Program-made: the position numbers and the translations under genes
The notes under the pieces: generated by a model
What the model saw: only the letters and a program-made list of their open reading frames with translations
Databases searched by the model: none
Told to the model about the DNA's origin: nothing
NCBI GenBank assembly: GCA_019639015.1
Contig: JAHBSS010000012.1
Span: 1-42,561, forward strand
Length of the DNA: 42,561 nucleotides
From: Cryobacterium sp.
Lineage (GTDB): Bacteria > Actinomycetota > Actinomycetes > Actinomycetales > Microbacteriaceae
Direction of reading: 5' to 3'
Part shown: positions 15,818 to 24,415 of the stretch, in pieces
Position numbering within the stretch: the first letter of the stretch is position 1
Layout of the letters: each line of letters begins with the position of its first letter

Positions 15818-15880
15818 CCGTCGATTTTTGGCCATTTAATGTGCGTAATCCATTGTCGTAAGACGAGTAGGCTATGCATG

Positions 15881-15898
15881 CGGACATAAATTAGTCCG
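15881..15898. promoter_or_regulatory. Inverted repeat just upstream of ald
   Basis: CGGAC, 8-nt AT-rich spacer, GTCCG. It ends 30 bp before the ald ATG, around the expected transcription start or -10 region, so a bound protein here could block or activate ald. I could not place -10 and -35 boxes with confidence. Confidence 0.35.
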
Positions 15899-15928
15899 AA
15901 ATCCAACAAATTCCAGGGCAGGAGAGCA

Positions 15929-17044
15929 ATGAAGGTCGCCATCCCAAAGGAGATCAAGAACAACGAATTCCGTGTGGCAATCACCCCCGCGGGAGTGCAT
16001 GATTTGGTTGCGAACGGTCACGATGTAATCGTTGAGACTGGCGCGGGGCTCGGATCATCGATTACTGACGATGAGTACAAGGACGCTGGTGCGAAGCTTG
16101 CGAAGACTCCCGACCAGGTGTGGGGCGAAGCCGACATGCTCCTCAAAGTCAAGGAGCCTATCGCCGAGGAATATAAGCATTTTCGCGATGATCTGTTGCT
16201 ATTCGCATACTTGCATCTCGCTGCAGAACCGGAATTGACCAGCGCACTCACCAAGTCAAAAGTGACCGCGATCGCGTATGAAACGGTGCAATTGCCTTCT
16301 CGCGCCCTCCCACTACTCGCGCCTATGAGCGAAGTTGCTGGTCGACTTGCCCCGATTGTCGGCGCAAATTCAATGCTTAAACCAAATGGTGGACCTGGGC
16401 TACTCGTTCCAGGTGTTCCTGGAACCTACCCGGCGAAGGTTGTCGTATTGGGTGGTGGCGTTGCCGGAACGAACTCTGTTTACGTATCCGTTGGACTCGG
16501 AGCCGACGTCACAGTTCTTGACACAAACCTTCAGAGACTCAAGGAACTCGACGAGTCATACTCGGGCCGTATCAAGACGATCGCCAGCAACGGATTTGAA
16601 ATCGAACGTGCAGTTCTCGGAGCAGATCTTGTCATCGGATCGGTGCTCGTTCCTGGAGCGAAAGCTCCGAAGCTCGTAAGCAACGACTTGGTGTCAAGAA
16701 TGAAACCGGGAAGCGTACTTGTCGATATTGCGGTTGACCAAGGTGGATGTTTCGCTGACTCTCATCCAACGACGCACGCCGATCCAACTTTCCAAGTTCA
16801 CGGTTCAAGGTTCTATTGCGTCGCGAACATGCCGGGGGCAGTTCCGAACACTTCGACCTACGCCTTAACCAATGCAACACTGCCGTATGTGCGCGCATTG
16901 GCTAATAAGGGCTGGCAGAAGGCGCTTGAAGCAGATCATGCACTGGCTTTGGGGTTGAACACTCATGCTGGTCATGTCGTCAACGGGCCAGTCGCCACGG
17001 CGCTTGGACTAGAACACGTCGAGCTAGACAGCATCATCGGCTAA
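15929..17044 (+). CDS. ald: Alanine dehydrogenase
   Basis: This NAD-dependent enzyme interconverts L-alanine and pyruvate plus ammonia. It has 371 aa, exactly the usual length. MKVAIPKEIKNNEFRVAITP opens the protein with R15 in the substrate site. K75 in LLKVKEP and H96 in AYLHLA are the catalytic pair, and the Rossmann motif VVLGGGVAGTNS starts near residue 172. VDIAVDQGGCF and MPGAVPNTST are further signatures. AGGAGA precedes the ATG by 4 nt. It diverges from potD and its last 21 bp overlap the convergent FtsK-like gene. Alanine formed by pyruvate-linked polyamine transamination could feed this enzyme, a plausible reason for shared control. Confidence 0.96.
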   Translation: MKVAIPKEIKNNEFRVAITPAGVHDLVANGHDVIVETGAGLGSSITDDEYKDAGAKLAKTPDQVWGEADMLLKVKEPIAEEYKHFRDDLLLFAYLHLAAEPELTSALTKSKVTAIAYETVQLPSRALPLLAPMSEVAGRLAPIVGANSMLKPNGGPGLLVPGVPGTYPAKVVVLGGGVAGTNSVYVSVGLGADVTVLDTNLQRLKELDESYSGRIKTIASNGFEIERAVLGADLVIGSVLVPGAKAPKLVSNDLVSRMKPGSVLVDIAVDQGGCFADSHPTTHADPTFQVHGSRFYCVANMPGAVPNTSTYALTNATLPYVRALANKGWQKALEADHALALGLNTHAGHVVNGPVATALGLEHVELDSIIG

Positions 17045-19879
17045 CCCTGGGCGATCGAAGTCCGCTAGATCAATCCGACTGACAAGATTGTCCGGAGTGA
17101 CCAACCATCCAGATTTGCTTGGGTTTGCGAGAGGTGGCGGCAAGGCACGCATCCTTGTAACAGATCGAAAGTCAGTCAAAGTGCACTGATAGAAAACCAC
17201 TGGCTTTCGTGAGCGTAGTGCGGTGAACAGCGACCACTTTGATAACCACTCTTCAGCAGTTGCGACGAGCAAATTGTCACTGCGTTCATTTATCAACGAA
17301 TCGTTTTGCCCGAGTTCCACAATGCGATCAGATTTTGGGAATCTGCGCTTGAAACTCACGGGGTTTTCGGTAACGACGATGGCTGAAAGTACTTGATTTG
17401 CGTCTTGCTTAGCAAATTGCGCTGAGCGAGCTTGAGTTGCTAGTTCGACCTCTGGCATTCCAACCAAAACTTGATGTTCCTGCCACCTGCCTTGACCCGG
17501 CTTTGTTCGGGGATTGAATCCTTCTGCATTCCCATTTACGTTTACGTATTCGTGACGATCACTAATACCAAGAATCAAGGTTGAATCCGCGATTCTTGAA
17601 GTCAGCGTGTTCCAGTTAGAAGTACTAACGCAAAGGGTGACCCCATTAGTGCGCCCTTCTGTGGCCAGAGCCTCCAAACTCGAGGTAAATACCTCCCTGT
17701 GATCGGGTCCGAATCGAGAGACTAGTACGTCAAGATCATCGAGAATGAGTGTCTTCCCAGTTCGGTCACCAGATCTACTTCTCTCCAAGGTGCTCATTAC
17801 TTCATCCCAAGCCGGTTCAATTTCTGGAGAAATGTACATTGGATCTCTTACGCAAGACGCCAAAGCGGCAAGAGCCGTGGTTTTTCCGCTTCGCCGGTTG
17901 CCTGTAACGACTATGTTCCCGTGCTCCACCGGGCGATAACGGGCGAAGTCTCTCAATTGCCGTTCCGGGACATCCAATAGACCAAATACATCAATTGCTT
18001 CGGCATTATTTCTTAGTTGTTGGAGATCCACCTTGGTCGGCAACGGCTCGAGCCAAGGCTTTCTGGGGTCCCGCGCGCTGCTCCATTTTTCCTCGATCGA
18101 ATCAATGTCTGATCGATTTGAAATTGCAACCTGTACTGTATGACTGCCATTACCGGCATCAATGATCGCCTTGCCAACGTCCCCTATGGAGAGTTCGGAT
18201 GCTTTCGCCGTTCCGAGCACTGCGACGCTATCCTCGCGACTGCCAGTTCGAAGAGAAATACGGAGATTGCAATTCGCAAGAATTGAATCTCGAATGCATC
18301 CTGCCGCCCGTTGAGAACTCAGGATGAGGTGCATTCCAAGCGATCGACCGCGAGACGCAATGTCGGAGAATAAGTCATTCAACTCCGAAAACTCATTGAG
18401 TAACGCGGCAAACTCGTCGACCACGACGACTAGTCGAGCGACTCCAAATTCTTCGAAATTCGACAAAAGCACAAGCTCATCGAAAGCCCTTACTCCCGCA
18501 TCCAACAACACGAGTTCTCGATGCATAATCTCAGCTTTCAGACTGGATAGAACTCGACTTGCTTCAGTCGGATTCAAATCTGTCACAAGTCCAACTGTGT
18601 GTTTTAGCTTCAAGAGAGGATTGAAGGTTGCTCCGCCTTTGAAATCGACAAGCAGAAAGTTCAGTTCTATTGGAGAGTTTTTGCTTGCAAGCGCGACTAG
18701 CCAAGTTGTGAGTAATTCGCTCTTCCCGCTCCCGGTGGTCCCGACAACTATCGCGTGTGGGCCCTGTGCACACAAATCAACCCCAAATTGGCCACTTGCA
18801 CTTATTCCAATATGAGCCTCAGTTTTGTCTCTAAAGGATTGGTCTAGTTGCTCGTACTCGATTCGGCTCGGGATGCGCGGTTCAATAGTTGAGTTTGAAA
18901 CTTGACTCACCGAAGCTTCGCAAAGTCGTCTTGCGGTAGCACTCGCCTCTTGTTCTGTAACAAGGTTCGGCCAAAACGTAGTCTCGCCATCGGACGAAGT
19001 TGTCTTCAAGTGCACAAGCCCATTTGCTTGACACTCGAGTTTCATGCCGGCGGTTTCATGCCGGTAATGCGCGTCTTCCCCAACCACCACCTTGGTTGGG
19101 GGAATTGAATTGTCCAGGAAGCGAATCTCAAATTCAAGTGGCCCACTTGGAGAGCCGATCGCCGGCGGGCTGATTACATCAAGAGTGTGGGGCATTGAGT
19201 TCAGCCAAGGGAAAAATGCGACAGTTTGACTTGAAGTGAGAATTCGCGCTGATTCCGGCGAGACTCTCCTCAAAATTTGTATCAGTACCCCGGTTGCGAT
19301 TGGAATAGAGGTATGTCTGGGTCCCGACAACTGAATATGTTGGCGAGCGTCGACGACCACCGGACTGTCGGATAGCGAAGCGGCCGATATCTTTAGCTCC
19401 TTGATTACGTCTAAATGGTCTTGATCTATATCGGTCGAAACTGCATCATCAACGCGTACTGCGCTGTCGATTTTTCCAAAGCCAAGTAGCACCGGTATTT
19501 CTTGCCCAGTGCTTCCATTCCAAAACGCTGAAGGTAGCTTGAAGTTGTTGATGGTTTCACTAGAGAAACCTATTTGTTGGAGCTTCATGGAGCGTTCGAG
19601 CATTAGGGCGTTGGAGATTTGCTCGCGAGTGTTTGCGACGCTTCGATCGAATTGTGAACGTGCGATTTGTTTTCGACGTTTGTTCCGCCTGCCCGAATCA
19701 AGATGCGAGGAGACCGCGATCACGGGACCGAGCAGCGCGAACAATAGCGTGAATGCCGAGTTGGTAATTAGCCAAATCAGTAGAGAAATGAGCACAGGTG
19801 CAACGCTTGCAATTAAAGGAAATGGAGTGCGTTCAGGTTCAGTCGGGGGCAGTGGTAACCGGATGCTCGCCTGACTCAC
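17024..19879 (-). CDS. EccC/EssC-like FtsK/SpoIIIE ATPase with two ATPase domains
   Basis: This 951-aa membrane-anchored ATPase resembles the motor of type VII secretion systems. Two hydrophobic segments occupy about residues 22-56, followed by a basic stretch RRNKRRK. A long middle region precedes FtsK domain 1 with Walker A GTTGSGKS (380-387), the family motif VDFKGGATF (411-419), Walker B VVVVDE (484-489) and SSQRA. Domain 2 has Walker A GNRRSGKT (660-667) and Walker B LILDD (711-715). The C-terminal 150 residues show no clear third Walker motif, whereas classic EccC has three domains. The start is GTG at 19877-19879 with a poor ribosome site; the upstream gap is 94 bp. No WXG100 gene accompanies it. 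It lacks the gamma DNA-recognition domain of FtsK, so a DNA pump is less likely. Confidence 0.85.
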   Translation of the reverse strand: MSQASIRLPLPPTEPERTPFPLIASVAPVLISLLIWLITNSAFTLLFALLGPVIAVSSHLDSGRRNKRRKQIARSQFDRSVANTREQISNALMLERSMKLQQIGFSSETINNFKLPSAFWNGSTGQEIPVLLGFGKIDSAVRVDDAVSTDIDQDHLDVIKELKISAASLSDSPVVVDARQHIQLSGPRHTSIPIATGVLIQILRRVSPESARILTSSQTVAFFPWLNSMPHTLDVISPPAIGSPSGPLEFEIRFLDNSIPPTKVVVGEDAHYRHETAGMKLECQANGLVHLKTTSSDGETTFWPNLVTEQEASATARRLCEASVSQVSNSTIEPRIPSRIEYEQLDQSFRDKTEAHIGISASGQFGVDLCAQGPHAIVVGTTGSGKSELLTTWLVALASKNSPIELNFLLVDFKGGATFNPLLKLKHTVGLVTDLNPTEASRVLSSLKAEIMHRELVLLDAGVRAFDELVLLSNFEEFGVARLVVVVDEFAALLNEFSELNDLFSDIASRGRSLGMHLILSSQRAAGCIRDSILANCNLRISLRTGSREDSVAVLGTAKASELSIGDVGKAIIDAGNGSHTVQVAISNRSDIDSIEEKWSSARDPRKPWLEPLPTKVDLQQLRNNAEAIDVFGLLDVPERQLRDFARYRPVEHGNIVVTGNRRSGKTTALAALASCVRDPMYISPEIEPAWDEVMSTLERSRSGDRTGKTLILDDLDVLVSRFGPDHREVFTSSLEALATEGRTNGVTLCVSTSNWNTLTSRIADSTLILGISDRHEYVNVNGNAEGFNPRTKPGQGRWQEHQVLVGMPEVELATQARSAQFAKQDANQVLSAIVVTENPVSFKRRFPKSDRIVELGQNDSLINERSDNLLVATAEEWLSKWSLFTALRSRKPVVFYQCTLTDFRSVTRMRALPPPLANPSKSGWLVTPDNLVSRIDLADFDRPGLADDAV

Positions 19880-19973
19880 AGTTCAAGTCCACTATCTCCA
19901 CAAGATGTCGATCTGCGTCCGAATTATCCCTGTGGATTTTCGTGCGGCAACTGATCGGTGGAGAGAAGCAAAA

Positions 19974-20651
19974 CTAACTTATTACGAAGAACTGCTCTCC
20001 AATATCAACCCTTGAACCTCGTTCCAAAAAGTAACGGTGATCGGGCCTACACCTCACTGGCTTCGCTTCCGGGCTACGGATTACTGTCCCGTTTCCAGAG
20101 AATCGATCCTTTATCCAAAACCGTCCATTTTCTTCCCCGTATTCAACGTGCGTCTTTGACACGGATCGACCTGGGTCCAAAATTTGAATGATTCGGTCAA
20201 CATACTCGCTCGGCTCGGCTCGTGGATTTCTTCCAATTAGTCCAGTCCCAAACACCGTGAATGATTCACCCGTACTGAATTGCAACACAAATGTTGGTTC
20301 GGACAATCCAGGCAATATTTCCGGGTGCAACTCCGGAGTGGATGCGACTTCACTCGCAAGCACGACCGGCTCAATCTCTCGTGTCGCTGCATCCTTGAAA
20401 CTCCCAGCGGCTATTGCAGGTGAGACCATGCCACATTCACCACAAAATATGTCTTCGAGAGCCATTTCTGATTCGCATTGTTGACAGCGGATGACTTCAC
20501 CAATTGGTTCAATATGGTCGCCTACTGAAGTGACTAGCTCAGAAGGGACTGCGACTGGCGTGTTCTCTGTCCCGCTCTCGACCAAGGAACCGCATTCACC
20601 GCAAAATAAGGCAAGGTTCGGAAGGGGCGATCCGCACTTTTTACAATTCAT
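19974..20651 (-). CDS. Double zinc-ribbon FHA-domain protein
   Basis: This 225-aa cytosolic protein has two zinc ribbons and a phosphothreonine-binding domain. Ribbon 1 uses C3, C6, C17 and C20 (CKKCG, CGECG); ribbon 2 uses C56, C59, C70 and C73 (CQQCE, CGECG). The FHA domain spans about residues 125-225, with the key motifs GRNPRAE (Arg for phosphate), SVSKTHVEY and FSGNGT. It begins 6 bp after the transglutaminase-like gene and precedes the FtsK-like ATPase. In Firmicutes EssC, FHA domains are fused to the N-terminus of a related ATPase, so this protein may be the separate phospho-adaptor of the ATPase next door (inference). Confidence 0.88.
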   Translation of the reverse strand: MNCKKCGSPLPNLALFCGECGSLVESGTENTPVAVPSELVTSVGDHIEPIGEVIRCQQCESEMALEDIFCGECGMVSPAIAAGSFKDAATREIEPVVLASEVASTPELHPEILPGLSEPTFVLQFSTGESFTVFGTGLIGRNPRAEPSEYVDRIIQILDPGRSVSKTHVEYGEENGRFWIKDRFSGNGTVIRSPEAKPVRCRPDHRYFLERGSRVDIGEQFFVIS

Positions 20652-20657
20652 GACCGT

Positions 20658-22988
20658 TTATCGCCCCCTCTTGAACAGGCTTGTGACCCGGTAGCTTCCA
20701 AGGCTCTTAAGTGACACTAACGCTTTGATTCGATCCCACCGGCTCAGTCCACCTCCGAGCAGATATCTCAAGTCGTCAACCGACCGCCACACTTGAGTCG
20801 CGTCCTCGTTGTCGGGTTCTTCTGGGGCAAAGATTGCACGATCGGCAAATGAAGCAAGAACAAAAGGCTGACTACCACCAACTGCTTGAGCCACCTCAAT
20901 TCTCGTCGGCGAAGGTCCAGGGGTGTAGCCGTGGTCAAGTACCGCATCTTCAAATTCCGACCACCCACCTGAAATTCGAAGAAGCGGACTCGGGGCATGT
21001 TTTCGAATCCTGCGCCTGCGAACTTTGGCAAGAATTATCACAAGAAACGGGGAAACCAAGATCGTCACAGCAAGCAAAACCCAACCGACAATGCTCAACG
21101 TTGCAAACAGAATTGTGAGGAATGGGTTAGGCACGGATGGTTGATCTTGAGTCGAATTCGGTGGCACTTGAGCGTCGTCTTGCGAAGTTTCCGGAAGTGG
21201 AGGCTGGACTGGTGATTGTGGATGCGCAACCTTGCTTGGATCTTCGGGCTCTTCAACAGGTATTGGGCGTTCGGGTGGAGTTGGATCGATTGTCACCCAA
21301 CCGTAATTGGCCGTATTTACTTCTATCCAAGCCGAGATAGCCGAACCAAATATCTGCCCACTACTTGCGCTTTTGGAACGGGATGGATCAAACCCAAACA
21401 CAACTCTGGCCGGAAAACCAATTTGCTCGGCCATCAGTGCAGCTGCGACGGCGTACTGTTCTTGATCGCCGATCATGCGATTGCCTGTTAGCAATTCTGT
21501 GATCCGATCCGATGAATGCCCAGCGCGACTTGGAGGCTCGCCTGGTGAAATTCCGTGACTCAAATAACCGTTTTGGCGTAATCCAGTAATCACCGCTGCT
21601 AACTTCTCGCCAGGGCTGTCAGCACCGGAAACTAAAGAATCGAGAACAGCCGGTAGTCCATCTGGCAAATTCAGAATCGGCGACATTTGGGCGCTACCTG
21701 GCCGTAACAGACCCAGTTCATCGGCGCTTGGTTGAGTCGGCACGACGACCTTGATGGTGTAACTGTCACCGTCTTCTAGACCACCGACTACTGCCGCGGT
21801 TCCCGTGTTGTTGTTATAGAAGAACTGATCGGTCAAAGCGTTTGATCTCGGACCGTGAAACTGAATGGACTCGAGTTTGCCAACTGTTGGCAACCAAACG
21901 CCTGAGTAACCCTTTACCTCAATAGTAATTTCAGCTTGTTCTCCGGCAATATCTGATTGATTTACTTCAAGTGGAACTCTCGTGAATATCCCGGAAACTG
22001 TTGGATCTGTCGCACCCCCAACCGAATAGACAATCCCGTTGTAACTGTCCAAAGTCGCAATTCTAAGTCTCGAATTCGCAGGCAAGTTCGAAATCGAAAG
22101 CATGAGTGCCCCGACTTGAGGCTCTTGCTCATAGAACCGAAATCCCGAAAGTGGACTCGGGTACTGCCTCGGATTGAACAGTTGGGTTATGTCCGACCTC
22201 AATACCAACCTTTCGGTCGTTGGAGGAAATAGGGCGCTTTGACCAAAGGCGACGACGCCGGCCACGGTGAGAATTACCGTTGCACCCAGCAGAGTTCGAA
22301 ACACGCCGAACGCACCGGCGGACCGCGAAGTATTCCTAACGACTCCAGTCGAAGTCGTGAGCTTCAAGTTGGATTCATTCCGTCTATACCAACGGAACCA
22401 ATTCAGCCAGACAAGCAAGATTCCAGTGAGCGCGATCGCCGCTTGAGCCGAATAGAAGCTTTTCTCTGCACCAAGCAGAACACTTACGATGAACACCACT
22501 ATCGGTGGAATGACCGCAAGTTCACGCTTCTTACTCGACAAAGCAATGACGAGCGAAATTGTCGAAGCGGACAAAAATAACGCCAAGACAGGGACCAACA
22601 GAGCCTGGTATTCCCCCACGGGAATACTGATTGTTAGTAGCTGCTTCCAACTTGTGACGGTACCGATGAGCAGATCGACTAGCCCCTCGAAGCTCGGCAA
22701 CCAGCCAGCAATGGCCTTGCCTGGAATTGCCAGCGGCACACCAATCAAAAAGTAAATCGCAATCGTTGAAAGCAGAACTATTACCGATGACCATCGAAAT
22801 AGGTGACTGATGGTTGCAATTCCAGCCCCTGCTATAGCCGCAACACCAGCCACTAGAAACAATCTTGGGGTCGAATACACCGGCCAGAGTGGAATCAAGC
22901 TTGCCCCAAGAGCAATGACAAGCATGATAATTGAGACCAGAATCGGGGCGAATTGCGCTCTTGCTATTCGCAAGTTCGTGGTTGTCAT
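20658..22988 (-). CDS. Membrane transglutaminase-fold protein lacking catalytic Cys and His
   Basis: This 776-aa membrane protein has about six to seven hydrophobic segments in residues 12-255, an extracytoplasmic region with a transglutaminase-like domain around residues 455-575, a Pro-rich linker, one more membrane segment near 625-650 and a cytosolic tail of about 120 residues. In active family members the core reads G.C..[FY]A; here it is MIGDQEQYAVA, with Q509 where Cys belongs. The later HAW motif is SAWIEV, with S552 in place of His. Only the DPT aspartate (D568) remains. The fold markers GFPARVVFGF and YGWVTIDPTPP are intact, so this is a preserved but probably non-enzymatic domain. 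Its ATG overlaps the DUF58 stop by 4 bp. Confidence 0.88.
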   Translation of the reverse strand: MTTTNLRIARAQFAPILVSIIMLVIALGASLIPLWPVYSTPRLFLVAGVAAIAGAGIATISHLFRWSSVIVLLSTIAIYFLIGVPLAIPGKAIAGWLPSFEGLVDLLIGTVTSWKQLLTISIPVGEYQALLVPVLALFLSASTISLVIALSSKKRELAVIPPIVVFIVSVLLGAEKSFYSAQAAIALTGILLVWLNWFRWYRRNESNLKLTTSTGVVRNTSRSAGAFGVFRTLLGATVILTVAGVVAFGQSALFPPTTERLVLRSDITQLFNPRQYPSPLSGFRFYEQEPQVGALMLSISNLPANSRLRIATLDSYNGIVYSVGGATDPTVSGIFTRVPLEVNQSDIAGEQAEITIEVKGYSGVWLPTVGKLESIQFHGPRSNALTDQFFYNNNTGTAAVVGGLEDGDSYTIKVVVPTQPSADELGLLRPGSAQMSPILNLPDGLPAVLDSLVSGADSPGEKLAAVITGLRQNGYLSHGISPGEPPSRAGHSSDRITELLTGNRMIGDQEQYAVAAALMAEQIGFPARVVFGFDPSRSKSASSGQIFGSAISAWIEVNTANYGWVTIDPTPPERPIPVEEPEDPSKVAHPQSPVQPPLPETSQDDAQVPPNSTQDQPSVPNPFLTILFATLSIVGWVLLAVTILVSPFLVIILAKVRRRRIRKHAPSPLLRISGGWSEFEDAVLDHGYTPGPSPTRIEVAQAVGGSQPFVLASFADRAIFAPEEPDNEDATQVWRSVDDLRYLLGGGLSRWDRIKALVSLKSLGSYRVTSLFKRGR

Positions 22989-24415
22989 GCCACGGCTTCC
23001 TTAGACATCGCTTTCCGAAGTTCTTCAAGAAAACCAATAGTTAGCACGCTCAATCCAGGCACCGACTTCAGTCCTGGAACATCAGAGGGACTACAAGTGA
23101 TCGCCACCACATCGACGTCAACAGGAAAGCTTGCTTGTGCACTGCGCAAATCACTCGCCGAGGTTTTTGATCCGCAAACAAGAAACGCTACGGAAACGCC
23201 AGATACTTGATCCGCTACAACCGTCGCGATATCGCGAACATTGAGAGCCGATTCCGAAATTTCAACGAGCGATAAGTCATCCAGCAAACGATTCGGTGTG
23301 ATTGTGCTGAGTCGATTCACTGCGAACACCTTTCGCTTGGCAAAATCGGGTGTTCGTTCACCTACCACTACCGAGACTGTCCGCGCGTCTCTAATTGCTC
23401 TCACCCCAAGCGAACCGGCAACACTTACCGCAAGTTCAAACTCCTCGGCAGTCTCGTAGTCGCTAGACGAAAGACTAAGTGCAACCACAAGGTGGCTGCG
23501 ACGAGTCACTTCAAATTGCCGAACCATGTGAATGCCAGTGCGCGCTGTACTTTTCCAATGAATATTCCGGCGCTCATCACCGGGAACATATTCGCGCAAA
23601 GCGTGAAACGAAATATCACTGTTGGTAATTTGCCTAGTCGGATTGCCCTCTAGGTCTCGCACGAACCCAGTAGTAGTGCTCGGAATTCCGATCGTTCGCG
23701 GATGCACGTACAGCAATTCGGACTTCGTCCAGATAACTTCCCTTCGCACAATTCCGAGTGGGTCCGCCCTCACGGTTTTTACTGGACCGACTGTGATTAG
23801 CCCCCGCCTCGAAGTGGGCAGCTCGAATTCGTTGAAATTACTACCTGATGCTGGCAGAGAGGGTAACCAGTAGCTTGCCGCCTCGTCACCAAGTGAAAGA
23901 TCGACAACTGAACCAAGTATCCTGTGCTGCGTTGGGTTTTCTATCTCGACCGTCGCCACCGCATCCTGGCCGACGATCACGCGGGAATGCTCAAGCCGAA
24001 GAGAAATTCTAAATGGGCTTCTGCTCACGAGATACAGCACTGCGACAAGCATTAGGACTACACCACACCAGGCGAAAGCCACGAGTTCTAGCCAACCAAG
24101 TACGTACCCGGCAATAAAACAGAGCGGGACGATTACTAACATCACCCATCCCAGCGGAGTGATCACGGCTGAGACTCGCGAAACAACGTTCCGCGCAATT
24201 CCCCTAATTTGCCCGCTGAACTTCACGATCGTGACTATCGAATCGGCGAGGAACCCTGTGCGATTACCGACGAGTCTCGAGCGAACATTTGTGAGACCCT
24301 CTAACGTCGCTGCACTGGAGGTCCGAGTCTTAGACAAGCCAACACTCAATTGCGGTCCAGCTTTTTGAGCGGGGCCGCTACCAGTCTTCTTCGAGCCTTT
24401 GCTTGAAAAACTCAA
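22985..24415 (-). CDS. DUF58 (VWA-like) membrane protein
   Basis: This 476-aa protein has a basic, disordered N-terminus of about 85 residues, two membrane segments around 92-130 and a C-terminal DUF58 region. The DUF58 hallmark is EYVPGDERRNIHWKSTAR (about residues 268-285), followed by VRQFEVTRRSHLVVALSLS, which resembles the first strand of a von Willebrand A fold. DUF58 proteins are regularly encoded beside MoxR ATPases and are thought to be their partners or clients in assembling surface or metal-containing complexes. Its start overlaps the MoxR stop by 4 bp and its stop overlaps the transglutaminase-like gene by 4 bp, so all three are translationally linked. Confidence 0.92.
   Translation of the reverse strand: MSFSSKGSKKTGSGPAQKAGPQLSVGLSKTRTSSAATLEGLTNVRSRLVGNRTGFLADSIVTIVKFSGQIRGIARNVVSRVSAVITPLGWVMLVIVPLCFIAGYVLGWLELVAFAWCGVVLMLVAVLYLVSRSPFRISLRLEHSRVIVGQDAVATVEIENPTQHRILGSVVDLSLGDEAASYWLPSLPASGSNFNEFELPTSRRGLITVGPVKTVRADPLGIVRREVIWTKSELLYVHPRTIGIPSTTTGFVRDLEGNPTRQITNSDISFHALREYVPGDERRNIHWKSTARTGIHMVRQFEVTRRSHLVVALSLSSSDYETAEEFELAVSVAGSLGVRAIRDARTVSVVVGERTPDFAKRKVFAVNRLSTITPNRLLDDLSLVEISESALNVRDIATVVADQVSGVSVAFLVCGSKTSASDLRSAQASFPVDVDVVAITCSPSDVPGLKSVPGLSVLTIGFLEELRKAMSKEAVA

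Noticed and set aside
19925-19945. Possible DnaA box or origin signal in the gap before the FtsK-like gene
   Set aside because: The TGTGGATTTT stretch has at least one to two mismatches to a DnaA box, is single, and no origin genes are nearby.
19895-19964. TCTCCAC/GTGGAGA long-range inverted repeat upstream of the FtsK-like gene
   Set aside because: Arms of 7 bp separated by 56 bp can arise by chance; it might mask a distant GGAG, but evidence is too thin to call a regulatory switch.
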